From NCBI GenBank assembly GCA_000482145.1, contig AUXH01000345.1, positions 1-20,584 of the forward strand: 20,584 bases of DNA, given 5' to 3'. Of this stretch, positions 7,501-14,947 are shown piece after piece; the stretch's first letter is position 1, and every line of letters starts with the position of its first letter. Origin of the DNA: Strigomonas culicis (taxonomy: Eukaryota; Euglenozoa; Kinetoplastea; Trypanosomatida; Trypanosomatidae). Made by a program: the position numbers and the translations under genes. The notes beneath the pieces were generated by a model. That model had not been told where the DNA came from. It searched no databases and saw only the letters and a program-made list of their open reading frames with translations.

Positions 7501-9353
7501 CTGACAAACATGTGCCCGTTGACCGCCTTGCCAGGCTTTGCGGGCGCGGCGCCCGCGGCGGCGGCCGCCGCGGGCGTCAGGGAGGCGAGCGCCTCCTCGA
7601 TCACGAGCTGCACCTGCTGCAGCTGGAGCTGCCGCGCCGTGAAGTACTTCTTCTTCTTGAAGATGACATCGCCGGTGGCCGCCGCACCCGGCCCCGGCTG
7701 CGACGACGCCTCTGCGAGCCGCAGACGGTATGCCGTGTCCTGCCGCAGAAGGAAGAAGTGGTTGTACAGGTGCTGCTGCTGCTGCTGCTGCTCCACCTGC
7801 TGTTGCGGCTGGCGCTTGTGCTGCTGCTGCTGCGGCGGTGCGGAGGACGCGCTCTGGTTGAAGAGCTCCAGCACGTGGGTGTACTGCAGCGCCTCCTCCG
7901 CGGCCGGCACGATGCAGTGCTGCAGGTACGCCGCGGACGTGCGGAAGAAGAGGTTGAAGAAGGGAAAGTCGTTCGTGAAGGAGAGGTAGGCGACTTCCCG
8001 GTTGGCCTCCGGCGTCGGCACCGCGGCGGTCGTGGCGCTGCTGCCATGCGCGTGGGGGTCTGCATAGAGAAACGCACCGCTCACAAGCTGCGCCCACACG
8101 GCGCGCGCGGCGGTCTCCTCGTTCATCGTGTTCGACACGACGCCCATCTCCGCGCACTTGAGCACGATCATCGTGATGAGGAAGCCGTTCAGGCTCTCCG
8201 GGTGGTTGCCGTTCTGGATGGTATCGTTGTAGAGGCCGAAGAAGTGTGCCCAGCACTTGAGCAGCACCACACAGTTCCGCAGCGTGAAGTTGTGCGCCGG
8301 CGCGGAGGCCTCTGCCGGCGCCGTAGAGGACTGCGCGTAGAACATGGTGTGGACCTTCTTCAAGAAGTAATGCATGTAGTAGTCCTCCAACATCCAGTAG
8401 GAGTAGAGCGGGTACTGCTTGATCGTCGTCGCGCACTGCGAGGTGCGGGGGCACGTCGTCGGGCGGAAGTGAAGGATGAAGTAAAAGTCCTCGTAGTGCA
8501 CCACCGGGCCCGCGAGCGCTCCGTCACCACCACCGCTGAACGTCGCGCGAGTCGCTTCCTCCTCCTGCGGCTGCTGCTCTTCCTCTTCATCCGTGCCGTG
8601 GTGGTGCTGGTGCTGCTGGGGGCGCCGCAGAAACAGGTGCAGCACCTCCTTCTCCTTGTTCTCGTAGGACCCGTGCATGTAGGCGCGCTGGACCTCCAGG
8701 CGGGCGAGCAGGGCATGGTGTTTCGGCTGCCGCTTTTTCGTTGCCTCGTTCGCTTCGTCGTCCTCCTCCTCCCCTGGTTCGTCCTGCGGCCTCTTCGACC
8801 TCGCGCCGGTCCCCGCGCCGCCCTGCCCAGCGCTCGCTGCGATCTGCTCCGCCAGGAAGGCCTCGATCGCGGCCAAAAAGTCCGCGCGCTTCTGCAGATA
8901 GAGCCCGTCGCGTATGTCACGGAAGGAGCAGCACGCGTCCGGGATGGACACGACCAGATCCACCGCCGTGCTGTTGTAGACCCCGCCGCGCGCGCCGGCG
9001 GGCAGGGCCGCCTTGCGCTGGAAGTGGACGAAGGGGGAGCTGTGTGTCGCCGTCCGCAGGAGGTAGCTGCCGGCGGCCGCCACGACGTCCATCAGCTCCA
9101 TCGCCTCGTCCGCCCTGCCCCCCCTCCCCTCCTCCTCCTCCCCCCCCCTTTCATCCGCCTCGCTGTCGTCGCTGTGGGCCTCCTCGTCCTTCTTCGGCGC
9201 CCGCTGCCGCCTCTTCACGACGGCGGGGATGCGCTGCGGGTAGTTGTGCAGCTCATAGTAGCCGCCGAGCACGCCCGCGATGGCCTGCATGGCCGCGTCG
9301 ACGCCGTGCGTGAAGGCGTCCGTCCATTTTAGATTGTAGTCTTGTAAAGACAT
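4551..9353 (-). CDS. NOL6: Nrap family protein, NOL6/UTP22 homologue (small-subunit processome)
   Basis: This is a 1600-residue nucleolar protein. Its yeast homologue Utp22 forms the UTP-C module with Rrp7, Rrp36 and casein kinase 2, in 18S pre-rRNA processing. The fold is related to nucleotidyltransferases but the family is regarded as structural. Family features seen are VDLVVSIPDACCSFRDIRD and following QKRADFLAAI (residues 131 to 163), NHPESLNGFLITMIVLK (383 to 399), AVRLAKRWLASVYLYEF with VTAEVVELLVAYIYLH (1060 to 1092), GFIGFLQLVAQHPWQQEPLLL (about 1128 to 1148), and LTPRRMIVDQMVCLAREAL (1195 to 1213). It is longer than usual relatives (about 1150 to 1240 residues). Extra sequence sits in acidic stretches (55 to 80, 190 to 202, 255 to 267, 1306 to 1332), Gln-rich stretches (506 to 527), poly-Ala (594 to 604) and a Lys/Arg/Gly-rich tail (1510 to 1600) that could be a nucleolar localisation signal. 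Start is the first ATG after a strong splice acceptor; stop is TAA. Confidence 0.92.
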   Translation of the reverse strand: MSLQDYNLKWTDAFTHGVDAAMQAIAGVLGGYYELHNYPQRIPAVVKRRQRAPKKDEEAHSDDSEADERGGEEEEGRGGRADEAMELMDVVAAAGSYLLRTATHSSPFVHFQRKAALPAGARGGVYNSTAVDLVVSIPDACCSFRDIRDGLYLQKRADFLAAIEAFLAEQIAASAGQGGAGTGARSKRPQDEPGEEEDDEANEATKKRQPKHHALLARLEVQRAYMHGSYENKEKEVLHLFLRRPQQHQHHHGTDEEEEQQPQEEEATRATFSGGGDGALAGPVVHYEDFYFILHFRPTTCPRTSQCATTIKQYPLYSYWMLEDYYMHYFLKKVHTMFYAQSSTAPAEASAPAHNFTLRNCVVLLKCWAHFFGLYNDTIQNGNHPESLNGFLITMIVLKCAEMGVVSNTMNEETAARAVWAQLVSGAFLYADPHAHGSSATTAAVPTPEANREVAYLSFTNDFPFFNLFFRTSAAYLQHCIVPAAEEALQYTHVLELFNQSASSAPPQQQQHKRQPQQQVEQQQQQQHLYNHFFLLRQDTAYRLRLAEASSQPGPGAAATGDVIFKKKKYFTARQLQLQQVQLVIEEALASLTPAAAAAAGAAPAKPGKAVNGHMFVSAWRTSASHAFLVVNIHNIHQCNNMSQRMIRGPSIEAAAERIQHFEAFWGAEAITTRQFADGSIHKCVLFTFPEEEEELVYIPSGVVEAKHHNNSTTTTTAVYQKKLINTAHLSPSVILKKIITHALRRNVQQHDLGLDVLFSAWEDLLKERVSGSHWQDGYDYIFPVAATASLTLTTSTAATNSTNKGEKPKVLSTTEVTCAPHAYTAISREVEQLFATLPRNAIPCKITNFTIIAETERQTAVFPVRPHIALTYTHEMFLNGEHTLVSHGGAPPVGKGAVSAGGIKKKSVHFYRGLSTDTTIEPIYAVLTIDDNHKIPDTLEAIAHMKGALYAQISKALSAAAAEVAAAADESKPAPFALQTACSAQSVDLFYKGYCFRVFIAHYREVSLLRALQKAKEATVLENKLFWSVQHTQCIKQLAQNHLYNLNYTHVRYNSFSGAVRLAKRWLASVYLYEFVTAEVVELLVAYIYLHRQSGGAGAAAVTNASNTNNTRWDRGSGGAPPTPFAGFIGFLQLVAQHPWQQEPLLLPVAAGGGDAADTPAAQLRQLRQRQREEEMAMCIAAPYCPHDSPFTKLTPRRMIVDQMVCLAREALAHVQRLFLHWAVAAGAPAGRDPVLEKELATVFYASTQNYDLVLPLHPQLLLQRDRAAFQPTTTDTVAAAPQHYYKDRNENEFMIVPAAVPAHGEDNAAEEEEEQRRPRGDSDDDSDDASSRGSGRRSVLLQTNATVSFAHRGGGHGAAASPSGGAALTARIWQLDEFRNERKSDASPQDVSRLYLSQLLEREPAAHAIRLVRQALRNKAMVFCDAFAPSFLFITLLLDPYQQQGEEGGKEMSVRTLKTLLLQYVQELLAEGKGAVLADRAIYSVERAVATHQFITAARTADEATRAAGAEGRERRRGPARGTGGGRPPPQPQQKAQRGGGKRQRDVDGKGAKKEPATNGDTAKVARKEHATAPPQEGNSNRKGAGKRAESQKKKKKQ
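7771..7838 (-). repeat. CAG-rich coding repeat in NOL6
   Basis: Pure and interrupted CAG codons encode Gln runs at about residues 507 to 527, split by Lys, Arg, Pro, Val and Glu. They fall in a linker inside the Nrap region and likely form a disordered loop. Confidence 0.85.
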
Positions 9354-9449
9354 GCTGCGTTGCGTTCGTGGTGTTGGCCTGTCAGCTTGGCCGCCTGTTG
9401 GTGTTAATCGATCTTATTATTATTATTATTTTTTTTTTTTCGTGTTTGC

Positions 9450-9497
9450 CTATTGACAACAAAAAAACCAAAAAGGAAAAGAGAAATTAAAAAAGAA
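9450..9497 (-). promoter_or_regulatory. Predicted trans-splice acceptor for NOL6
   Basis: The minus strand shows a C/T-rich tract of about 40 bases ending in TTGTTGTCAATAG, with the AG at 9451 to 9450. The leader would be 96 bases and contains no ATG before the NOL6 start. Confidence 0.8.
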
Positions 9498-9770
9498 GTG
9501 AATACTATCAATCAGAAAACGTGAAAAAAAGGGAAAAGAAAAGATCGAAAAGGAACAACATCAAAACAAATCGATATGTATTTATCTAAATTGGTCACAC
9601 TGGTTCTTCCTTCTAAAGAGATATTAATCTTATGTACCATTTTTTTGTATCTAAAAAAGAAGAGTAATACATCATGCAGATAGGAAGAGTAATAATAAAA
9701 AAGTGTATTTTTATATTGTACAAAACATGTTTAAAAAGCGTCTAATGATCGATCTAATCATACAGTGATA

Positions 9771-9788
9771 TACGTCATCGATGACGTA
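9771..9788. repeat. 18-base perfect palindrome just after a stop codon
   Basis: TACGTCATCGATGACGTA equals its own reverse complement. It starts four bases beyond the TAG of the coiled-coil gene (9793 to 9795), inside its 3' UTR. As RNA it can fold as a 7-base-pair stem with a UCGA loop. Confidence 0.9.
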
Positions 9789-9792
9789 CACA

Positions 9793-11331
9793 CTAGTAGT
9801 ACACACGCATAGGTGAAGCCAGCATCGTTTTATTATTCGTATTGTTCTTGCGCTGTAGCGAAACGGAGGGCACCATTTCCCGAGCATAGCTAGTCGTAGT
9901 ATTCTTATTCTTACTTTTATTCGTAATCGTATTTAAAGGGAAGTAAGAAGGAGTGCTTGTGCGACCCCTGCGGGCCGCGACCCTTTCAACAGCCGCGTCT
10001 TCATCTTCATCTCTTTGTGCATCCTCGTCTTCCTCCTCCTCCTCATTTATGCTCTTCTGTGCGAGACCGCTACGGTGTCGGGTGTGTTGTGCCATTTTCT
10101 GTTCCACCTTCCGGTGCAGGGCCTCATAGCTGTCTAGCTCACTGCCGTCGCTATCATTCGCTGTGCTCGTATGCATAAAGCGGTCGCGGCCACTCACACG
10201 TCCCAGAAAGGAGGCGGCGTAAGAGGCTTCCAGCCGATTCGGCGCAGCATGCTCCCGCGTCGCTCTCGGACTGGGGAGGTGATTCTGTCTGTACTCCGAG
10301 GCGGCCTTGCAAAGCGACTGGATGTGCGCCTCCAGCTCTCGCACCTTCTCCTGCAGCTGCTGATTCTTCTGCTCGACGGCAGCGCGCGCGTCCTTCTGAT
10401 CCGCCTCGACTTCCTGCAGCAGCACGGTCATCTTGTCGTCGTAGGCCTCGAACGAGCGCTGCAGGTTCTCCATCTCCCTCTCGTGCTTTTCCTCCACGTG
10501 TGCGATGTGGGCCTCGTACTGCTGCCGCTCCTGCTCGGCGCGGCGTCTCACTTCCTGCAGCTCCGCGAAGTGGCCCTCGCTGCGCTTCTTGTACTCCTCC
10601 GCGCAGAAGCGCATCTCTTGTAGCGCTTCGGTCGCCCCCGCCACCGCCGCGGTGCGCGCGTCGCTGTCGTCGGTCGTCCGCGCGCTGTCCGCGCGGTGCC
10701 GCTCTTCCACTTCCAATTGCAGAATGGCGATGAGTCTGTCCTTCTCACTCAGCTCCGCCCGCAGGAAGGCCACCTCGCGCAGGAGCGGATGATTCGACCG
10801 ATCCGCACCATCCGCATCCTTATCCTCATGACGGTCCTTCGTCGTATTGGTACTAGTCGTAGCAGTCGTATGAGGCGTGCTACTCCCACTTTTTTTTAAT
10901 ATGCTAATCCGCGGCGCGGCCGCGCGCGCGTCTACCCCGTGCGGATCACTGTGGCTGCTATCCGACCGCTTGTTCAGCTCCAGCTGGCGCGACAGTAGCG
11001 ACAGCAGCGCCTCCCGATCGCTCTGCGTGTGGCACGAGAACACGAGCGGCGGCTCCTCCTGGATGGTGAGCACCATGGTGGGCATCGGTGTTGACTGGTC
11101 TTCCTCGTCCAGCTCCGGTTCTTTTATCTGCATGTACTGCAGCTGTGAGAGCAGAATGCAGCGCGTGATGTTGTTCTTGTTGGTGGTGCCCGTCGCGCTC
11201 TGGGACGGGGATGGTGGCAGCTGCAGCAGCAGGTACCGTGGGGTGATGGACAGCCACCTCTCCAGGGTGCTACCGTCGGAGCCGATCTTTGTCACCGGGC
11301 AAGCAAACACAATGCTATGCTGCGGCTGCAT
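9793..11331 (-). CDS. Coiled-coil protein with a possible N-terminal PH-like domain
   Basis: This is a 512-residue protein that I do not recognise by name. Residues 5 to 118 alternate in strand-like segments (SIVFACPVTKIG, RWLSITPRYLLLQL, RCILLSQLQYMQIK, TMVLTIQEEPPLVFSCHTQ) and end in an amphipathic helix (REALLSLLSRQLEL); this order resembles a PH or myosin-tail-like fold. Residues 120 to 180 are a polar linker. Residues 183 to 345 form a long heptad-rich coiled coil full of Glu, Arg, Gln and Leu. The tail has an acidic block (430 to 446) and basic Asn/Thr/Lys-rich sequence. A cytoskeletal or membrane-tethering role is plausible but inferred. An in-frame ATG at 11388 would add 19 residues; I prefer 11331 because a good acceptor (CCTTCAG, AG at 11346 to 11345) lies between the two. 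Stop is TAG. Confidence 0.78.
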   Translation of the reverse strand: MQPQHSIVFACPVTKIGSDGSTLERWLSITPRYLLLQLPPSPSQSATGTTNKNNITRCILLSQLQYMQIKEPELDEEDQSTPMPTMVLTIQEEPPLVFSCHTQSDREALLSLLSRQLELNKRSDSSHSDPHGVDARAAAPRISILKKSGSSTPHTTATTSTNTTKDRHEDKDADGADRSNHPLLREVAFLRAELSEKDRLIAILQLEVEERHRADSARTTDDSDARTAAVAGATEALQEMRFCAEEYKKRSEGHFAELQEVRRRAEQERQQYEAHIAHVEEKHEREMENLQRSFEAYDDKMTVLLQEVEADQKDARAAVEQKNQQLQEKVRELEAHIQSLCKAASEYRQNHLPSPRATREHAAPNRLEASYAASFLGRVSGRDRFMHTSTANDSDGSELDSYEALHRKVEQKMAQHTRHRSGLAQKSINEEEEEDEDAQRDEDEDAAVERVAARRGRTSTPSYFPLNTITNKSKNKNTTTSYAREMVPSVSLQRKNNTNNKTMLASPMRVYY

Positions 11332-11344
11332 GTATGTGCGTGTG

Positions 11345-11405
11345 CTGAAGGAAAATACTTCTATATTATTAGTAATAATAATGAGCATAATGGAAAGAGA
11401 GGGGT
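11345..11405 (-). promoter_or_regulatory. Probable trans-splice acceptor for the coiled-coil gene
   Basis: On the minus strand CCCCTCTCTTTCC is followed by an AT-rich stretch and then TATTTTCCTTCAG, with the AG at 11346 to 11345. Other AGs lie a little upstream, so the exact site is uncertain. The spacer between this gene and the preceding gene (11332 to 11584) is only about 250 bases, the shortest in the window. Confidence 0.5.
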
Positions 11406-11584
11406 CATATTATCGTTTTGTGTATGCGTCGGCTCATGCTGATTCACACCTACCGTAGGAACCGGTATACATAGAGTGGTGAGGATGACAATGATTTTTT
11501 CTTACGTATATATGTAATTAATCAATGTGTGAAGAAGAAAGAAAAAGCAGCCTACTATTTATTAGATGATTCTCCCATTATGAC

Positions 11585-14500
11585 TTAATTCTGATTCATC
11601 AGATCCATCAGCGCGTCGGCGTCCATCCCCATTTCTTTGACTTCATCTTCCTGTTCTGGTGGATGCGCCACACCGCTGCTCACACCCATCCGCTCCTGGT
11701 ACAGCTGCGAGGCGGTCTCCGCCTCTGTGGCATTACCGCGGTCGCTGATGTGCTCCCGGGACGCACCCGGAGGCTGCTGCTGGTGGTGGCTGTCATGTTG
11801 ATCATTTGACTTGTTGGACTGCGGGGAACGGATGTACAGCTCCGGCGGCGTCCACTGTGGCTGCGTAACCGGGTTATGGTAATACACGCGTCGCAGCGCC
11901 TCCCGTAGCGCTTCGTTCGTTCGGTGGGATTTGTTTTTCGTGTATTCGCGCTTCAGGTCCGTAACGTAACGTCCGCACTGCTGCCACTGCGCCGTCACGA
12001 GCACGAGTTTGACGTGCGGGCTCGCGTAGATGCTCCGGCGCTGCGGCGAGTCGCTGCTGCGATCGTCCAGCACCACATCCCCGCGTGCCAGGTGCATCGC
12101 GATGGCCGCGGCGCGCGGCAGCAAGTTCAGGTGGGTGCCATGCTGGTGGCGGCGCCGCTGCTGGAAGGTCACGAGCGGCACCCCGTAGCGTGCCACATCC
12201 TTACTCATGCGCAGCTCTTCTTCGAGCGACATGAGGTGGATGGACGCGGCATGGTCCTGGAGAAACTGCTGCAGCTTCGCCTTCCGCGCCTGCCACATCG
12301 CCGCCCGGCTCTGACCCTCGCTGTCGTGGGTGTCTGCTTCTACAATGAGGCTCTCACTGCGGGTGCCGCCGCCGTCGCGAAGGGCGACCAGCGCGCTGTA
12401 CGGAATGACAAGCAGTGAGTAGTAGGACAGGAAGGGCTTCACGTAGAGGTCTAGATGGGCGAGCGCGTCCGCCGCGAGCACCGCCACGTAGTGGTACTCC
12501 AGTTCTGCTCCCTCCCCCACAGGCGCACCCGCGTCGCTGCTGCGCGGCACCGCCCTTTTCTTCTGCGGCGGCAGCCGCGTCGGCTTCTGCGGCGACAGGC
12601 GCGTGACGTCGCGGTACATGTGCTGCTGCGCGAGCGCGAGGAAGTCTGCGAGGTAGTGCGCGAGCCGCGGGTCCTGCGCGAGGTCGAGGCGGAGGTGGAG
12701 CAGGACCTGCTCCACCGTCCGGATGTAGAAGGGGTAGTGCCGCAGCAGCAGCTCGTGGTGGTTCGGCGCGCCTGCGGCGGCGGCCGGAAACAGCTCCGCG
12801 AGGCGCTGCAGCGCCGCTTGATGGTAGTCATAGAGCAGTAGCACGTCCTCCGCGCTGTTGCGCACCTTGCCGCCGTCTCGCTTACCCCTTGGCGCGCCGC
12901 GCCGCTGCCGGTCCATCGCGGTGCGTATCGCGTGGACGCGATCGCCCAGCACCGCGCTGTACAGCAAGGCGTAGCTGTTCGGCGTGGCGGGGAGCTGGTA
13001 CTGCTTCTCCATCCAGTCGAAGAGCACCTCCTCCGCCTCGCGGAGCGTGAGACCGTCCGCCGGCGCGCCGCCCGGCGCGAGCGCGGCGTGGAAGGCGGCG
13101 CGCGTCAGCGGCGCCCCGCTCTCCACCAGAACGGACAGCGTCTGCTTCGCGTCGGCGGCGTAGCCGCCCTGGCTGTACGCCAGCACCATGTTCTTGTAGA
13201 AGGACGGCGGGAGGCTCATCCCCGGCACCTCCAGCTGCCGCTGCAGCGCCTCCTGATAGAAGGCGAAGGCGTGCGTCGGCTCGCGCAGGTTCGCGCAGCA
13301 GTGCAGCAGACCCGCGTACATCTCAGCCATGTAATGCCCCACAGAGGCGGCGGCGTCGCCGGGGTGGATGTTGGCAAGAAACAAGGACGGAGAGCGGCTG
13401 GGGTCGTCCGTATCCGTCGGCGCCTGCACCGCGAGCTCATCCTTTACGTGGCGGTAGAGGCCGAGCGCCAGCTGCATCATCTTCTGAGCGGCCTCGTTCG
13501 TGGCGTGAGGGTCGGTGGTGCCGGCCACCGCCAGCGCCGGGGAGGACGTGGATGCCCTGCCCGCCAGGCCAATAAGGTGTGTGTACAGCTGTAGGGAGGG
13601 CGGGATGGCGGCGGCGTCCTGGTCGGCATGCGGGCGCGGGTTGAAGAACAGGAGGTCCTTCACAACCTCGTAGTCGGCGGTCGTGTTGCCGCAGCGCACG
13701 ACGTGCACCATCGCGTCGTGCCGGTCCTTGAGCGTCAGCGGAAAGGAAACACAAAGCCGCTTGTACAGCTGCACGGCGGTGTCGAACAGCCTCGTCGGGT
13801 TGGGGCTGTCGGCGGTGGGCGGGGTGGCGTAGGCGGTGTAAGGGCTGCTCGCGGCGCAGCTCGCAATGACCGCGATGTGATCCTGCGGTGTCACCGACGG
13901 GCCTACGTACGGGGGGAGCGCGGCCGCTGCCACAAGCGTGTTGGGAGTCTGTCCCCGCGCTGCTTCTGCTGCCGCGAGCTGTGCCACATACGCATCCATG
14001 CTGACGCCGCTGTCATCATCGTCGCCCGCCCCCTCCTCCGCCACTCCGTCGGCGCGGTCACGCGGCGCCTGCTCCTGCCACGCGGCCCACTGCTGGAGCA
14101 CGTCGAGCGCCACGAGGTGGAGGTGCGGCACGGCCGCGCAGCACGGCAGCAGCTGTTGGCACAGCAGCCGCGCGACGCCCGCATTGGAGCCGATGTGGTC
14201 GGCGGGCGGGTGCTCCATCTGCTGCTGCATCCAGTGCTGCACCTCCTCCCAGAGGCCGGTGACCTGCTGCACCGCCCGCCGCAGCTCCTCCGTGCTCTCC
14301 GCGTCTTCCATCACCGCCTGCGCCTGTGCGACCTCCGCCAGCGACGGTCGGATCTGCTGTTCAAAAAGCGTCTGGACGTCGCGTGGAAAGGCCGGCGGGA
14401 GCCGCAGAGCGGCCGCGCTGTCACCACCCGGCGCGTGCTGATTGAGGTAGCGGAACACGTCTGTCAAGAGCAGCAGCGGGGCGGGGGCGAAGGGCAGCTG

Positions 14501-14947
14501 CGCCAGCGTCGTCAGGGCATACGGACCGTCCCCCGCCGGGTGAGCCGCCGCGAGGGTCGGCGGCCGATACGTGGTGTAGAGCGGACGCTCGGCCTGCGGC
14601 GGGCGCGACTCGGCGGGTGCAGGGCTGGAGGTCAGGAGCTGCTGACAGAACAGATCTAAACCTTTGCGGTAGGCGTTAAGCGGCACCACCGCCGCGCCGC
14701 CGCCGTCACGGTCGTCCGTTGTGTGGGTCTCGCCACCGGATGCTGATGGTGGTGGAGGATTACTATTCGCATCGTGGTAGCAGCGTCTTGCAATCGTGTA
14801 GGGAGTGAGGCGCGCGACGGTGGCGGGAGCAGAACCCGCCGCACGAAAGTACCTTATACTAGCGTGATTCTTATTATGATTCTTAAGGTTCCTAGATGAA
14901 TACGAACACGCAAGCGTCCACACGGCGTGTATGGGTCGCCGATACAT
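11585..14947 (-). CDS. Probable mitochondrial PPR-like helical-repeat protein with possible degenerate PIN-like C-terminal domain
   Basis: This is a 1120-residue protein. The N-terminus (MYRRPIHAVWTLACSYSSRN and on to about residue 56) is rich in Arg, Ser, Ala and Tyr, lacks acids and looks like a mitochondrial presequence. Residues 190 to 780 are largely helical. The best repeat-like pair is at 542 to 620, where MYAGLLHCCANLREPTHAFA and SFYKNMVLAYSQGGYAADAK have the spacing of pentatricopeptide repeats; other possible repeats are at 389 to 430, 452 to 500 and 658 to 690. Residues 817 to 1000 may form a PIN-like fold: strand-helix VAVLAADALAHL (821 to 832), strand LLVIPYSALVALRD (845 to 858) and VKLVLVTAQW (979 to 988). 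The positions that are normally acidic in PIN nucleases appear to be Ala or Gln, so activity is doubtful. The tail (1040 to 1120) is disordered and acidic at its end. A role in mitochondrial RNA or ribosome biology is inferred from the PPR character. Stop is TAA. Confidence 0.75.
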   Translation of the reverse strand: MYRRPIHAVWTLACSYSSRNLKNHNKNHASIRYFRAAGSAPATVARLTPYTIARRCYHDANSNPPPPSASGGETHTTDDRDGGGAAVVPLNAYRKGLDLFCQQLLTSSPAPAESRPPQAERPLYTTYRPPTLAAAHPAGDGPYALTTLAQLPFAPAPLLLLTDVFRYLNQHAPGGDSAAALRLPPAFPRDVQTLFEQQIRPSLAEVAQAQAVMEDAESTEELRRAVQQVTGLWEEVQHWMQQQMEHPPADHIGSNAGVARLLCQQLLPCCAAVPHLHLVALDVLQQWAAWQEQAPRDRADGVAEEGAGDDDDSGVSMDAYVAQLAAAEAARGQTPNTLVAAAALPPYVGPSVTPQDHIAVIASCAASSPYTAYATPPTADSPNPTRLFDTAVQLYKRLCVSFPLTLKDRHDAMVHVVRCGNTTADYEVVKDLLFFNPRPHADQDAAAIPPSLQLYTHLIGLAGRASTSSPALAVAGTTDPHATNEAAQKMMQLALGLYRHVKDELAVQAPTDTDDPSRSPSLFLANIHPGDAAASVGHYMAEMYAGLLHCCANLREPTHAFAFYQEALQRQLEVPGMSLPPSFYKNMVLAYSQGGYAADAKQTLSVLVESGAPLTRAAFHAALAPGGAPADGLTLREAEEVLFDWMEKQYQLPATPNSYALLYSAVLGDRVHAIRTAMDRQRRGAPRGKRDGGKVRNSAEDVLLLYDYHQAALQRLAELFPAAAAGAPNHHELLLRHYPFYIRTVEQVLLHLRLDLAQDPRLAHYLADFLALAQQHMYRDVTRLSPQKPTRLPPQKKRAVPRSSDAGAPVGEGAELEYHYVAVLAADALAHLDLYVKPFLSYYSLLVIPYSALVALRDGGGTRSESLIVEADTHDSEGQSRAAMWQARKAKLQQFLQDHAASIHLMSLEEELRMSKDVARYGVPLVTFQQRRRHQHGTHLNLLPRAAAIAMHLARGDVVLDDRSSDSPQRRSIYASPHVKLVLVTAQWQQCGRYVTDLKREYTKNKSHRTNEALREALRRVYYHNPVTQPQWTPPELYIRSPQSNKSNDQHDSHHQQQPPGASREHISDRGNATEAETASQLYQERMGVSSGVAHPPEQEDEVKEMGMDADALMDLMNQN

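Larger units (their letters stand above)
9354..9792. other. AT-rich spacer between the coiled-coil gene and NOL6
   Basis: It holds the NOL6 leader (9354 to 9449, including a (TAA)n and poly-A stretch on the minus strand) and the 3' UTR of the coiled-coil gene. Purine-rich plus-strand sequence at 9456 to 9560 is the pyrimidine tract region on the coding strand. An 18-base palindrome lies at 9771 to 9788. No gene is seen. Confidence 0.7.

Noticed and set aside
5280..9332. 1350-codon open frame on the plus strand opposite NOL6
   Set aside because: It is codon-aligned with NOL6 and is explained by the absence of TTA, CTA and TCA codons in the sense gene. The translation is Arg/Leu/Val-rich with no domain, and the sense strand carries clear family motifs.
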